DNA of 64,000 nucleotides from Mrakia gelida (GCA_024345305.1 BRON01000001.1:1488001-1552000), one strand, 5' to 3'. Shown: positions 1-15,836, counted from the first letter of the stretch. Notes: generated by a model not told the origin, from the letters alone. Program-made: numbers and translations.

Positions 1-3000
1 AGCAGAATGAAAGCGGAGTTGAGTCAGCGGGAATGAAACGCGACGACGAGGATGGGGGGAGGGACGACGACAAGGACCGGGGGAGGGAAGCTCGAAGAGA
101 TCCGTTACGCACCTCCTGCATGGGTCGGATCGGTGATCAGTCCGATTGGGAAAGTAACGAAGAGCCAGATGACGACTGTGAGGGAAGACATCAGAGCAAG
201 TCAGCGGAGGAGTCTAGAAGGAACAGCGAAGACGAAGGACGGGACGAGACCGACAGTAGATGGTCGTGCAAATTACAAGCCACGGCAGTTCTCCAACGAG
301 TTGACCAACCACGAACGGGAACCAGTGAAACGTCATGGACTGCAAGTAACGGGGAAGGGAAAAGCGAAACAACGTCAGTTGGTAGAGAGAGGGCGACGAA
401 GCGAGACGAGACAAACCTGCTTCTCGCGTCCTTCGAAGAGCAGTCTGGCGTTGAGGAATCGAGGCTGGACCTGGTTGAGAAGTCCAGGAGCGATGAACAT
501 TCCCTGGAAGACGGTGAAAAGTCTGTTCTGGAGGGAGGCGACCGAGTTATCAAGTTGAAGGAAGGAGAGGGAGTTGATGAGAGCCGTTCCGCTGTTGGAG
601 GACGAAAAGGTCAGCAAGCGCCTTTGGAGGGCGAGGATGAAGTACGATACGAACACGTGAAGTCCGAGCTTTCCTTGGATGTAGCCTACGTCTCGGTACA
701 TGGAGAGACTGAGCAAAAGATGGGGGGAGGGACGAGGTTAGTTGAGTTGAGAATCAAAAGACGCGCCGAGGCTCGAGACTCACGTCGAGCGCTTGCTGAC
801 GAGCCTGAGCTGCGTGAGCATCGAGCTGGCGTACACCTTCCCATCCTCCTCATAAGAAGGAGGCTTAGCAGCACATTCGGCGTTGAGGTCGACGATCCTG
901 GAGTGATGCAGAGGGGAGGAGTTGGTTCGATCAGCTTTCGTTTTTGTTTCGTCTCCTCGACAATTAGCGCGGATCCCCACTCACTCCTTGGTGACCGCAG
1001 CGTACTCGGGGGAGTTGAGCCAGATCTCGTTCCAGTTCTTGTCCTTCGAGAGTGAGCCACTAACGACATCGATCATGAACTCGGCGGGGTTGGCGTCCTA
1101 TCGAACGAGAAGAGAGAAGTCAGCGATGGACGAGAGACGAGAGGGCGGAAACCCACTCACCTCTGGGCACTCGATCCCGTTCCTTGCGAAGTAATCTTTC
1201 ATGACGGCTCCTTGGTCTCCGAGATCCCCGAAGTAGACGGTGTCTGTAGAGATAAGCAGCAAGGACGAGTCAGTCGAGGCGAGCGAAGAAGGGAGGAAGA
1301 CGCGACGATCGAGCTCACGTCCTCCTCGAGCGAGCAGCAGCAGTCGATCGAATTGAGAGAACAGCAAGGCAGAGGGCTGATGAATCGTCACCAGCATCGA
1401 GTAGCCCCTGTGGGAGTACAGGGAAGGTAGAAAGCTGTCAGCAAAGAAGGGAAGATCGAGCGAAGATCAAGAGAAGGGACGCGACTCACTCGTCGGCGAG
1501 CTTTCGAAGGAATCGAAGGATGTTGAAGGAAGATTGACCGTCGAGACCTGAGCGGAGGAGAGCGAGAGAAGGTTAGACTGAGGGAGATCATCTGCTCGAA
1601 GGATAGGAAAAACTCACCACTGGTGGGCTCGTCGAGGAACAGGAGGATAGGTTTGGCGACCAACTGTTCGAGGAAGCGAGCGAGGGGACGGCGAGGTCAG
1701 CTTCACGTCGTCCCTCGCCTCCCTTTTCCTTCTATCTCGGCTCGGTTCCGGACTCACCTCGACTCCGATAGTAACTCGTTTCTTCTGCTCGACTCCGAGA
1801 CCTGTTAGAAAGGAGGAGAGACATGAGTAGCCGTTAGCGTCGCGTCCTCGCCTTCCTGCTCTGCTTGCGTTTCGACTCACCAGCAAGACCATTCCCAATG
1901 AACGCATGCTGAAGATCCGTCAGCTCTAGCAGGTCGATGACGGTGTCTACGAAGGCGATCTTCTCCTCGTAGGGAGTTTCAGCAGGTTGTCGAAGGAGAG
2001 CAGAGAAGATGAGGGCTTCTCGAACGGTAGCGGTGGGGTCGTGAAGATCCATCTGTTCGAGAGCAGCAGAGGACCGAAAGTCAGTACGAGGAATGGAAGT
2101 CACTAGAGGTATGAGGCCAGGCGAACCTGTCCAACGTAACTGCGAGTGGGAGAGTCGAGGGGTCAGCGAAGGAGCGAAGGACGCGGAAGAGGAGATGGGA
2201 GCGACTTACCCAGTTGTTCGCTGAAATGAGGGTCCAAGAGGTCTTCCGTCGACTAGGATGTCACCAGAGACGACTCCTTCGTCTTTTCGAAGAGCGAGAA
2301 CGTCGAGGAGAGTGGCTGCGAAGAGGCGAAACGAAGGTCAGCAACGCCGACGCGACGGAAAGAAGGTCTGAGCAAAGCGGTCTCACTCTTTCCAGCTCCA
2401 GAGGCTCCCATGAGGGCAGTGAGAGTACCGGGCTACGAGAAGAGGAAGAAAGAAGGAGTCAGCTTCGAAGAAGCGCGTCGGAAGACTCGACCGACGCGCC
2501 AAAGACTCACCTTCGTATATCCTTGCACGGAGTTGAGCAGTTGACGTTCTCCACCCTTGACGGGGACGGTGTAGTCGAGATGATTCCACGTGAAGACGGT
2601 AGTAGACTTCTCGACAATGGCAGGACGCTCCTTGGACGAGTGTTGTTCTCCAATCGGTTGAGTCGAAACGTCCCCCTCCTCCTCGTCGCGTCGTCCTCCG
2701 TTGGTGATCGCAGCCGTCTGCTTCTTGTCGCTGGTTCGCTGGAAGAGGAGGTAGGACTTGGTCGCCGACGAGGACTTGAGACGTTCGACTCCGAGGACGG
2801 TGAGGAAGACGAGGAAGACCCACAGCCCAATCATGACACCGATGTTTCGAGCGAGGTGGGTGTGAGAGAAACCGAGAGCTGTCTTGAGCTGTAGATGTCG
2901 AAGAAGAAGTCAGAGCCAGCTCGCTCAGAGGGAGAGGAGAGAAGTGATGGAACCAACGTAGGCGTCCCCTCCAACGAAATCCTCTCCGATGACGGATCCC

Positions 3001-6000
3001 AGAACGGAGCAGATCGAGTTCGAGTTTCCATCCGCGTACTCGGGTCCGGAGGGGATGAGAGAGGTACCAACGCACTTGAAGTCGAGGTCATGGAACTCGT
3101 TCGCCATGGCAGCCTCGAGTCCGCTACAGAGGGGGAAGGAAGGAAGGAGGGAGGGGGAAAACGAAGTCAGCGTGTGATTCGAAAGCCTTGACGTCCTTCT
3201 CGCTCGACTTACTAGTAGAGTGGGTCCAACCATCGCGTCCCTGAGCAGAAGTAAAGAGAGATAGTTTCGTGTTAAGCTTCGTTACGGGTTAGTCGAAAGC
3301 GGCAGAGAAGCTTACACGAAAGCCAGGGCTTCATTCTGCAAAAGAAACGAGACGCGAGGTCAGATTCGAGATCCTCGACGAAGAGATCGATGAAGATAGA
3401 GAGACATACGAGGACTGAGGAACGAGATATCCTGCCTGGAAGCCAAGGAAAGCAGGGACCATGTCAGTGTCACCGAACGAGTTGCGTATCGAAGGAGGGA
3501 ATAGAACGAGGAGGGAAGACGCACGTAGAGAATGAGAAGCCCGATGGCCATTCCAGAAACTGCTGAAGCGTCTTCGAAAGTCGAAAAGTTGAAACCGATA
3601 GCACGAAAGAAGGCTGTGATTCCGAGAGTACTGATGTAGACGCTGTGGATGAGAAAGAGAGGGAGGTCTCAGCGAAGGAGTCGAGGCCGTGACCGCGACG
3701 AGTCTTCACTCACATAGACCACAGGGTCATGAACGAGGATCCACTGTCCTTGAGGGCAGACATGAAGTAGATGGGGAGAAGGAAGCTGGTGGATGAAGAA
3801 GAAGATCGAGGTCAGAAAGGAGGAAGCCGTCGAAGCGAGAGTGACCCCAAGAGAAGCGTGTGCGAACATGGTGATCTGAGCGACGAGGATGGGGAAGTCG
3901 GCGAGAACCTTAGCAAGCACGACGGCTCCAGGACGGTACATCGAGAAGGACTGGAAAGGGAAGAAGCGAAGGGTCAGCGACGGGCGAGCTTGAGGCGACG
4001 CGAACCGAGGCGACGCGACGCGACGAACCTTGTGCTTCGCCAAGATGGCCCTTCCCTGAAAGCTGACCGTAACCTCGGTCATGGAGAGGAGAGCGTTGAA
4101 GAGTAGGATGAAGAAGAGGGTTCCTCCTCGAGTGAAGATCCCGTTGGTCGTTTGAGGGAGAGCGTAGAAGAGCGATCCGTTGATGAGCGACTGAACGACG
4201 GACGACCCCTGCTTGATGAGGATCGAGGCTGCAGAAACGAAGGCGGTGAGCGATGAGATCTAAGGCGAGGGTCGAAGAGTAGATCTCCGCTTACTCTTGT
4301 CGTTCCAAAGTAGCTCATACTGCTGAACTGTGCACGCCTTGACTTGGGTCCAAAGACCATTGGTGAATTGAGAAGATCGAACGGACTTCGCTCCCTCGAT
4401 GCCAACGACCTCTCGAAACTCCTTCGATTGAGCTTCTCGGACGTGCTGAGCAGCGAGGTGTTGTTCCAGCTCGGCGTTGGCGGCGTGGCAGACGTCGGAA
4501 GCTCGGTAGGCGGCGACGAACTGTTCGATGCTGATCGGAGCTGAAGCCCTCTTGCTCTCGTCGATGATTCGTTCGGTAGCGACGGTAACTCCAGTGAGGT
4601 AGTCGGCGATGTTGGATCCAGGAGCGACGACGAAGCCAAGTCCTTCGAAGTAGGGTCGAGCGGCCGATCGAGGTCCCCTGAGGAGAAGGAAAGAAGAGAG
4701 GTCGAGGTCAGCAATCTCATCCGTCGTCTTCCGATCTTCCGACGCCGGCGAGCTTCTCTCACTCACCAGTAGATGCACTCTCCGGCAGCGATAACGAGAA
4801 CCTTGTCAAAGAGGTCGTAGATCTGGTTTCCAGCTTGGTCTGAAGTTCGAAACGGGTCGCGTCAGTTGAGCTCGAAGTCTCGTCGTCTCCCCCGAACGGA
4901 AGCTCAGTCAACTCACAAAGCGAGACGAAGGTGGTGGATCCAAGCACATCGGTGAGGGTCCTGAGAGACCTAGTGTACTCCAGAGCCGTGGAAGCTGAGA
5001 CGGGACGAGAGGGAGAGGGAGAGCTGATCAGCGAGAGACTCTTTTCAGGCGAGACGCGAGGGTGAGAGTCGACGGACCATCAAGTCCTCGAGTGGAGTTG
5101 TCCCACGCGACGACAGAAGCTCGGTTGACGAGAACCTCGGCACTGAAGAGGGACGAGAAGTGAGAGTAGATGGTTCAGCTTCGAGCCATCGCAGCTGAGG
5201 ATATCGAAACGCCGAGGTACTCACATCGAAACTCGCTTCCGCTCTCCTCCCGAAACTCCTCGAACGTTCTCGTTTCCGACGACGGTGTCCCGAGCGTGCT
5301 CGATTCCGAAGGTCTTGAGGAGGGTTTCCAGCAACTCTGGAGGTGAGAGAAGAGGGATCTTGTCAGTGTGATGGATGAAAAAGAAGAAGAGATCGAAGCG
5401 ACGAACCTGATTCGTACTGCTTCCTCGACTGCCCGTTGGGTCGAACTCGAGGAGTCTTCATCTTGAGAGCGAACTGAAGGGTTTGAGCGACGGTGAGGAC
5501 GGGGTAATGGGTGTCGTCCTCTGCGTTGAAGATGATCTGGCCGGGATACTATGGATCGAAGAAACAGCTGTCAGCGATGGAAAGGCAAACAGAAAAAGGG
5601 TTCGAGAACCAAGCTGACCTTCTGAGCTTCCTTAGCCGACATGTCACCGAAGTGAACCTCACCGTCGACTCCAGCGTATCCGTCACGGTTGTTGGTGATG
5701 GTCTGAGCAAGGAGGAGTGGGAGAGAGATGGGTCACAGCTCGTCGTTGGAAGACGCGTCGCGTATCCGTCCCTCATAGCCCGAGCTCCCTCCCAACGCCC
5801 AAAACACCCTCAAATGGACTCAAATGCGTACCTTGAGGAACGTAGTACATCCCGAACCAGGTCTTCCAATCACCAAAGCCATCTCACCACTTCGGCACAG
5901 TCCGTTGAAGTCCTTGAGAAGGTATCGTTCGTTCTTCCCGAGTCCGTCGTCCTTCTTGATCTTCTCGCCGTCGGAAGCATGACTGAGCTTGGATCGTCGA

Positions 6001-6717
6001 GCATCTAGGAGCTTGGTGAAAGGGTTGAGCAAGCTGGTGGAGGAATGAGGGATGGGTGGGTTGGAGGAAGCAAAGTCAGCGATTGAAAGCTCGACGACGA
6101 ACGACGAAGGAGGTCGAAGAAGGACGCAGACAAAAGGTCGAAGCTTTGAAGGGCGACTCACCTTCCCATGTCGTCGCCGAACTGGGAGAGGAGTGAGGGA
6201 AGAAGGAAGGTGACGCAGTGGTCAGTATGGATTAAGGTGCGAGGAGGGGGGGGGAGCAAAGAAGAAGCGAGGAAAGAGGGGAGGAGGAGGAGGAAAGGTC
6301 GAAGCTCACCATCGCGTCCTTGCCGACTCCTCTGACGGAAAGGTTTGACCATGCGACGTCGAGCTTCTTCTCCTGAGTGATTCCTTGATCGTAGAGGGCC
6401 TTCTTCGTGCCCTTGAGCTGCTTCTCGAGCGACCACTCATCCACTCCTCCGTCGTGCAAGCTGTGGCCGGTGAGGGCACGCTGGAGTTGTTCGAACCCTG
6501 GAGCATCGACAGGGATAGGCTTTGCGACGCTGATTTCCTCTCCCCAGTTGGAGGGTTGATGGCTGAAGTCGTGTCGAGAGGGATCCTGATCGATCTCGTT
6601 GACGGTGGCTGACGAGTGAGAGGACGAGAGGGGAGGAGGAGAAGGAGGAGGAGGAGGAGGTTGAGCTCGAGAGGAAGGAAGAGGGGAGTCGATGCCTTTG
6701 GGCTCGAACGACGACAT
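1..6717 (-). CDS. PDR-type full-size ABC transporter, 3' end missing at window edge
   Basis: This is an ATP-driven plasma-membrane efflux pump of the ABCG/PDR family (Pdr5/Cdr1 type), which exports drugs and lipids. The start is the ATG at 6717, which opens an acidic and Pro-rich N-terminus (a poly-Pro run near residue 22). The first nucleotide-binding domain has Walker [13 protein letters not shown] (near 5850), signature [11 protein letters not shown] (near 5240) and WDNSTRGLD (near 5110). The second has GASGAGK (near 2400), [18 protein letters not shown] (near 2030), signature [14 protein letters not shown] (near 1780) and FLDEPTSG (near 1630). The Cys replacing Lys in the first Walker A and the Asn replacing the catalytic Glu are normal for this family. 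More than 15 short introns are visible. Coding runs off position 1 inside the second membrane domain ([18 protein letters not shown] near 580). The family is certain; the substrate is unknown. Confidence 0.95.
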
Positions 6718-7268
6718 CTTGGAAGGTGGTGGAGGGTGAGGAAGAGGAAGCGTAAGAGGAAGAGGAAGGTCAGTTTGTTAGCGATATCTTCTCCACTTGG
6801 AGCATCGTCAGTTGAACAGTCAGGGATGGAGGGAAGGGCTGAACCTCCGAGGTTTCCCACCTAGCCAACCTCGGCGTTATTGGCTGCGCGCCCGTGGAAA
6901 ATAAGGTAGGAAGGTTTTCATTTCTCTTGTGGGTCGAGTCAGTAAAAGAAAGCGTCATTCTCGAAATTTTCTCGTTTTTCAGGTCCTCCTTCAGCTCCTC
7001 CGAGGCTTCGTTCGCTTCTCAGTCGTCGTCGACCCCGAGGAAGAAGCCTCTTCTACATCGGCCTATCTTCTCAGGCATTGGTCAAGAGCGTGGGAACCAA
7101 CCTCTTTGATTGGCTACTCTCAAAGATTCGAGTCGTCAGTCGCGTCAGACGGGGGAAAAGACAAGGCGCGCTGGTCTGCGAGCGTTTACGAGAAACGTGA
7201 ACTAAGCAGGAGGCCGACTGAAGCATGTATGCATATAAAAGAATGACTGAGAACGTATGGGAAGGTAG
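6718..7268. promoter_or_regulatory. Upstream region of the ABC transporter
   Basis: This 551-bp gap holds the leader and promoter of the ABC transporter and the 3' flank of the Zn2Cys6 gene; both genes are on the minus strand. CTGAC followed by a pyrimidine tract and an AG lies directly before the ATG (about 6722-6790, minus), so a leader intron is possible. A TATAAAA string at about 7232 is on the plus strand and belongs to no gene I can model. CCCGTGGA at 6891-6898 is one base away from a yeast pleiotropic drug response element. That is weak evidence on its own. Confidence 0.4.
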
Positions 7269-10200
7269 CTAGTTCGACGAAACCCACCAGTTCGAAGCAG
7301 GGAATTCATCCAGAGGCGCGTCGCCGAGCGAGTCGTTCAACAGCGACGACGACGACGAGGGTCCTCCAAAAGGCGGCGTAGAGGAAGGTGTATCATCCAA
7401 ACAGGAGCTGACCGTCGCTGTTGGAGGAGGGAAGCAGAGCGGGTTGACGTAGATGTCGCTGGCTGGGGGGTTGGTCGAAAAGTCGAGTCCGTACTGGGAG
7501 TTGACTCCAATGGGGAATCTCTCGCCGACCTTGGCCATCGCGTTTCTGTTCGAACGAGAGAGGAGTGAGCGTGAGCGAGGGAGAAGCAGAAATAGAGAAG
7601 GAAAAGAAGGGAAGGGAAAAGAAGAGAAGGGAAGGATTGCTGCTCACTTGAAGACTTGGATTTCCGATGCGAAGATCGACTCGCTCGCCGAGTCTCCGTT
7701 CATCACAGCGAGCTGGAGGTACTTCGTCAGAACCTTAGCGGGCAAGAGCTGGAGCAAGGGGAAAGAGAGGAGTTCGAGGGGGTTGAGTCAGATGAAGCAA
7801 GGGAGGACGAGAAGGAGTGGACGAGAGAGTGAGAGCGACGACGAGGAATCAACGACGTACCCTTGAAAGCGAAAATGCGAGAGGCCATAGACGAAGGGTC
7901 AGCTCAGAAGTTAGAAGGGTATATCGGAAGCTAGACTTACCAGGCATGAGTCTGGAGTAGGATCGAATGGAGGAGGGACGGAGTGTAAAGAACGACGCGT
8001 CAGTGAGGGTCGCGTTCCAAGATAGCGTTGAACGAGATTGTTCCTCACCATGAAGGGATGTAGAAGAGCAAGCGGGTAGCCAGTCGATACGAGAAGGTAG
8101 ACTTGAGAAAGAAGAGTCCGAGCGGCTTCTAGTAACCGAGGACCGGAGGGATCCGACGGGTCGAGCACTGAACGAGGTGATCAAAGGAGGCGAGACGTCA
8201 GCTTCGTTTCCGTTCTCCCTCGACTCAGTCATTCTCCCTCGACTCAGTCACGCCGTCAACTATGATACTCACCGTCGAAGTAGCGGTCGTGAAGGTTGAT
8301 GATGCAAACGGGGACCAAGGCGTGAGCCATGACGAGAGTTCCGTCGAAACTTCCGTCGAGAGCGAGATAGCCAGGGTTGCTGTAGTTTGAGGCGAGTGAA
8401 GATCTGCGAGGAGGTCGAGGGGGAGAGAAAGAAGGTAAGAGAAAGTAGAGCAACACGAGACAAGTTCGAAAAGTCAAGACGAACTTGAAGGAGTCGATGA
8501 GACGATCCAGGCGACGAAAACCTGGGGTCTTCCGAGGGTCCTCGATCTCGAGCTTGTCTGCTCGACGAATGTAGTCGGACACCTTCCTCAGAAGCACCGT
8601 ACTGGAGAGAAGGATGTAGAGTGAAGGTCAGCAAGCCAATTCCTCGATCGAGCGATGCAGAAAACGAGTGATGCTCACGCCTTGATCTGGAGCGAGAAGC
8701 TGCTCGAATGGACGGGGGCAGTGGAAGCGAAGAGATCTTCGTCGTCGTCGGTGGCGAACTGGGTGGGATACGGAGGTACCGAGCCGGGAGGGAAGGTACT
8801 CCGAGAGGTGGGAAGTCCGAGGTACTGCAGTGAAGGGGGAGAAGGCGAGTCAGCAAAGTTGAAGTCGACGGCGCGTCGAATCTCGTGAAGAGGATCCTCG
8901 ACTGACCAGATCTTGGATATCGAGAGCTCCCTGCCAAGCAGCAACAGTGCAGTGGTAGGTATCGTTCGCGAAACTATGGACGGGGAGGGGGAAACGGCGA
9001 TCGTCAGTCCGAGAAGAGCGCCGAGCGACTCGTCGCGTCGAAAGAAGCTCACACGATCCACAGCAGGTTCATCCTTTCGATCCTCTCCACGTCGTCTTCT
9101 GGAGGACGAAGGACGCTATCTCGTGGAATGAATCGTGAAGTGACTCCGTTGTAGTGTGCGTTGCGACTGTTGAGACCAAGAGGGACGATGAGTCTGATCC
9201 GTTCGTTCAACACGAGGAGGAGGAAGGTCAGTCAGGTTCCGCGACTGACGAGCGAACGAGAGGAGTCGACGAACCGTCCACATAGAGCAAGATGGCACCA
9301 ATCCGGGATCCAGCGTGCGTGCTGATGACTGTAGTTCGAGAGGAGAACCAGAGCTTGGACTATCGAAAACCAGAGCTCGGCGTTGAGCTTGTTCTGAAGG
9401 GAAGAGGGGAAGACGGGGGAAGGGAGGACGAAAGGTCGTGAGCTCGATATTCTGCTTCGCTTGCTTGAGTCCAGGTATCCGAGTTGAGGATCACCTTCTC
9501 GATGTACAGAGAAGCCCAGAAGTGATGTATCTCTCCCTGGGAGGTAGTAAGACGGCGATTCAGCGAAAGGTCGGGGGAGAGGAAACGTGAGGCGCACGAC
9601 TCACGAAATCTGAGTCGACTTCGAGCGTGGTGTTGGGAGGCGTAGGTCCGAATCCATCCCAGATAGGGAAGCGCTGCTCCTCGAGGTCGTTGGATCTTGG
9701 GGTGTACGGCCGAGGAACTGACGACGGCGGCAGAAGGACGATGCCTTCGAGGTAGCGAGAGGTGGCTGCACAGATGGCGTGGAGGAGAGCTGTGAGAAGG
9801 AGGTATCGAAGAAGGGTAGGTAGAGAAGTGGTTAGTCGGCGTATGAGGTTGAGAAGCGGAAAAAAAACGAGGAAGAGAGACTGACCAGGATGAGGGAACA
9901 GTCGATGTCGAGGAGGTAAAGCGAGAGCGGTGAGAAATTTCCCTCGATTCAACAGCTCCTTCGAGAAAGGCACCTTCTCGAAGAACACCTCCACAATCAT
10001 CTCGAGCTTCCCAGGGTTGGGAAGGTGCGGTGGCCAGCTATGAGAGGGAGGAGAAACAGACGACGAGAAAGGACGACGCGTCGGTGATTTAAAAAGCGAG
10101 GCGAGTCAGTCTTCCTTCCGTCGTCTCTCGAGGCTTCTTCCACACCGACCGTTGTGGGAAGTGAGTTAAAGGAACGCACCCTGGCCATAGTAGCTGCAGC

Positions 10201-11258
10201 AGTTCCGTCCCAAACTCCGAGTCAACTCCAATCGGCGACAACCTCGCGTTCGACGATTCTTCCTCCGGCAGCCTCAACTCGTTCGAGAGGTCTTGAGCAG
10301 TCGGTGGAGGGAGGAAAGGCTGCTGATATGTATTTTGGGATGGATGAGGGACGGAGGAGTTCGTTGGCCGAGATCGAGGATCATGAACGAAGTCCTCGAA
10401 GGTTGGAGGGCGAGAGGAGGGGGAGGAAGTCGAGGACGGTGGTTGGGTTGGCCAGAAGGGGGGTTGAAGGTTTGAGTTGGTTGAGTCGAAGGAGAAATGT
10501 GGAAGGTTTTGGGTTTGGAAGAGAGGAGGAGCGTTCGCGGAGATGTAGGAGGGTAGAGGGAAGGAAGGAGGGAGTCGACGTTGAGCTCGGTAGTTGAGGT
10601 CTTCTCCCTCGGACGGATCGTCGAAGCCCGCTCGCGAGCTTGTTCCTGCTTCGGGATAGATCCTGGCGCCACTTGAGGTCGAACCAATCTCAGGAGCGCT
10701 AACGTGAACCTCGGAAGGCTCATCCTGGGTTGGCGACGGGGGTTGGCGAGCGTCGGAGGGATGAGGACGAGGAGGAGGAGGAGCATGGTCGGCGTCGTCG
10801 CCCTTCTTGAAGATGCAGACGGGGTAGGTCGGAGGTTCTTGACCTGGCTTCTGGCGACCTAGGATAACGAGAAAAGGTAGGAGATCGAGGGGAGGAAGAA
10901 ATGAGCGAGGGGAGAGGGACGGTCGAGACTCGAGACGAGAGCTCGAGCGAAGGAGGGCTGAATTGAATGAACGAAGTACAAGAGACGACGAGAGCACTCA
11001 CGCAAAAGATGGTTGTAAGACCGAAGGCAGGTCGAGCATACGGGTCGAGCAGCATCGCACTATCGAAAAAATGATCAACGAAAAGGGAGGGAGGGTCAGT
11101 CCAACGCAAAAAAGGGGAAGGGAAGGGAAGGTGAGCTTGAGCTTGAGCTCGAACGCAAAACGAACCTTCAACTTCCTGTATCTGCAAGAGAGGCATGCAA
11201 GGCCCTTCCCGAGAGTATCCTTCTCGACCCAAGGAGGATGACAAGGATCCTTCGCCAT
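7269..11258 (-). CDS. Zn2Cys6 fungal-specific transcription factor
   Basis: This is a nuclear DNA-binding regulator with an N-terminal zinc binuclear cluster. The start is the ATG at 11258. The cluster reads CLSCRYRKLK, then an intron, then CDAARPVCSTC (near 11050), which is a complete six-Cys motif. A Ser/Pro-rich linker follows (about 10990-10150). The middle region resembles the fungal transcription factor regulatory domain, with LLHAICAATSRYL (near 9780), FWASLYIEKVILNS (near 9500) and LVLLSNYSHQHARWIPDW (near 9320). The last exon is Ser/Pro-rich and acidic and ends in NWWVSSN at 7269. At least ten introns interrupt it. It lies 551 bp upstream of the PDR transporter on the same strand, so it could regulate that gene; this is inferred from position only. 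The class is certain and the target genes unknown. Confidence 0.9.
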
Positions 11259-11656
11259 CTTCAAAGAGTGTAAGGGGGAAGGAAGGTGAGGGTTAGACGA
11301 CAGGAAGGGAGCTGATCGAAGGGCGCCTTTGGAGGGAGGTAAGCGTGAAGGGCAGTGGAGGGAACGATTACTCAAGCCTCGAACTTCGAACTCCAACAAC
11401 GTTTCAAACGAATTTGAAGCTCAGGTATGTCGTCCAGAGATCGATCTCCGTAGTCTACTCTGAGTCCTCTATCGAAAGTAGATCTTCTACGCCAAAAGAC
11501 AGCCAGGATCTGAGCCTTTTTCATCTCCGTCCGTCGCTGAATTTAGCTGAGCGCCGACGCGCGTCTTCCCCACTCGTTTCTCTCCCTCGGATCCGCTTCC
11601 AAATCCTTCTCTTCTTGCTTTGAGAGAGCAGCCCATACGCCAAGCCATCCATAAAA
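11259..11656. promoter_or_regulatory. Gap upstream of the Zn2Cys6 gene
   Basis: This is a 398-bp stretch between the Zn2Cys6 start and the OYE-A stop. It must carry the promoter and leader of the regulator and the 3' end of OYE-A. I see no further coding potential and no clear TATA box. Confidence 0.4.
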
Positions 11657-14183
<2,527 letters not shown>

Positions 14184-14621
14184 AGTGATTGTGAGCGAAG
14201 GAGTTGGGAGAGTTGATTTGGGTGAGTCGGGTGGTGGTTGAAGGAAAGACGACGACGGTGGAGGGCGAGACGGTTTTGTTTCGAAGCAGGGAAGGCACGC
14301 CGAGCTGATCACCTCGCTCCTTAGTTTGGCGGCCTTGATCGCTGAATTCCGACGACGTCACACCGAGCTTGAGGGCTTGGAAAGGCAGAGATATCAGCTC
14401 GAAGGGGCTCGATTGACGAGGAGTTGTGGGCGCCCGCAAGCGAGTAGTAGGCTCAGATCGGAGAAGCTTGGGCGAGGGAGGCAAAACTTGTGGCTCGGGG
14501 AGTGGAGCTCGGTATTGACGAGTCACAGCTGGGTAGAGGTGGAGGTGAGGTGGTTCGAGGGAAGGAGTAGATCGACGAGAAGGAGGAGGGAGGGAGGGAG
14601 GGAGTTGAGCTCGAGTCAACC
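14184..14621. promoter_or_regulatory. OYE-A upstream region
   Basis: This contains the leader and promoter of OYE-A (minus strand). Open frames run through it on both strands, but none shows family similarity or a convincing intron pattern. I read them as chance frames in GC-rich DNA. Confidence 0.35.
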
Positions 14622-15836
14622 TTGACTTTCCTTCCGCCTTCAGAGAGGGAGCAGGGGTGTCAGGTTGAGTTTGAGGTCCAGAGAGCACAGCCTGCATATC
14701 GAACTCTCGATGTCGATGAGATCGCAAGCTCGAAGGCAGGAGAGCAAGATGTGGTTCAAGGAGATCAACCACCCAGCGAGACGAGCTCAACTTTTGAGCT
14801 TCAGAACGAGGCCGATCGGGTTTGACCTTCAACGTCCAGCATAGACGCGAACGCGTCGCTCTCAGTGTATCAGCCTGACCTCTATATAGAGACTAGCACG
14901 CTCGAGGAGATCGTGTAAGTCTCAACATCCCTGTTCGTTCGTATGAGCGAAGGGAGGGGACGTCGAACGCGGAGGAAGGAGAACGAAGCTCATCATGCCT
15001 TCCTTTTACTTCCCGCCTTCCTACCCTGGCCTTCTCTTCACCCAGACCAGTGAAGACATCTTCAACGAGACCCTCAGACGGTCTGAGCACTATCGCCGTC
15101 AAGTCCAAACCGAAAACGGCCTCGTTCCTATCATCGCAGCTCCTCCATTCTGGATGAGCTCGGCTTTCCTTCCTTCGTCCTTCCCTCCTTTCCCTTTCGT
15201 CGACGGCTCACGCTCCTCTTGAATCGCTATCTCAGCAGATCTGGGATGCTGTCTAGCTAACTCTCACACGGAGTTGACTATCTGGCGTTGCTGACGGGAG
15301 GGTCGACTCATGGCTCTCCTTCGAGCCTGCCCCTTGTTCCGTTCTTCCCCTCAGCTGCGAAGCTTTCCCTCCAGATCAACCGCTATCTCTCAAGAGCACC
15401 GACGTGGGCCAACAGATTGGAGAGCGAAGGAAGCAGAAACAGACAAAGGACGGGATCTCAAAGGACACCTTTTCATGGAAGCGATTGCGGAGGGTCTCTG
15501 GGGGAGATCTGCGAGAAGAGGGAGGGGAAGAAGTCGCGTCATGACCTGTCGCGGCTCGTCGCGCTGATCTTGCAGGTCTTCTTCCCTCCCAAGCCTCAAG
15601 TAGGCAGAGACTTGTCTCCGGCTCATATCCTTGTCGACTGTCAGTGGCAAAACTTCCAGGTTTTCTGAATGGCTTCGTCCTCCCTTCGCCGCACGACGCT
15701 AATTCCGGTCCCTCCCTCGTTTGCTTCTTCTTGACAGGACACTCAAGAGATCACATCCCCTCGAGCGACATCACCCGGGGCCACTCTCCTATTTATGTCT
15801 TCGTAGATTGGGCGAGGTTTGATATCCTATAGATTA
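14622..15836 (+). pseudogene. Possible decayed or unrecognised gene
   Basis: Several plus-strand fragments here look protein-like and are separated by intron-like signals, but they do not join into one clean reading frame. They are DLYIETSTLEEIV (near 14880) followed by GTAAGT, TSEDIFNETLRRSEHYRR and ENGLVPIIAAPPFWMSSA (15047-15165), LLTGGSTHGSPSSLPL (near 15290) and LSPAHILVDCQWQNFQ (near 15620), the last preceded by a GCTGATCTTGCAG-type acceptor. Stops fall between them, for example soon after 15250. I do not recognise the family. The alternatives are a relic, a real gene whose introns I have misplaced, or coincidence. A palindromic CTCTATATAGAG lies at about 14880. Confidence 0.25.

Noticed and set aside
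33..1055. Long plus-strand open frame (340 codons)
   Set aside because: It is antisense to the second membrane domain of the ABC transporter and highly charged with no family features. Such antisense frames recur across the window as a by-product of codon bias and GC content.
6630..6665. GGAGGAGGAGGAGG repeat as a microsatellite of interest
   Set aside because: It encodes the poly-Pro run in the ABC transporter N-terminus; ordinary low complexity.
6891..6898. CCCGTGGA as a pleiotropic drug response element of the ABC gene
   Set aside because: It is one mismatch from the yeast consensus, a single copy, and a match of this quality is expected by chance; kept only as a note.
7230..7242. TATAAAA string as a promoter
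   Set aside because: It is on the plus strand between two minus-strand genes, with no plus-strand gene downstream.
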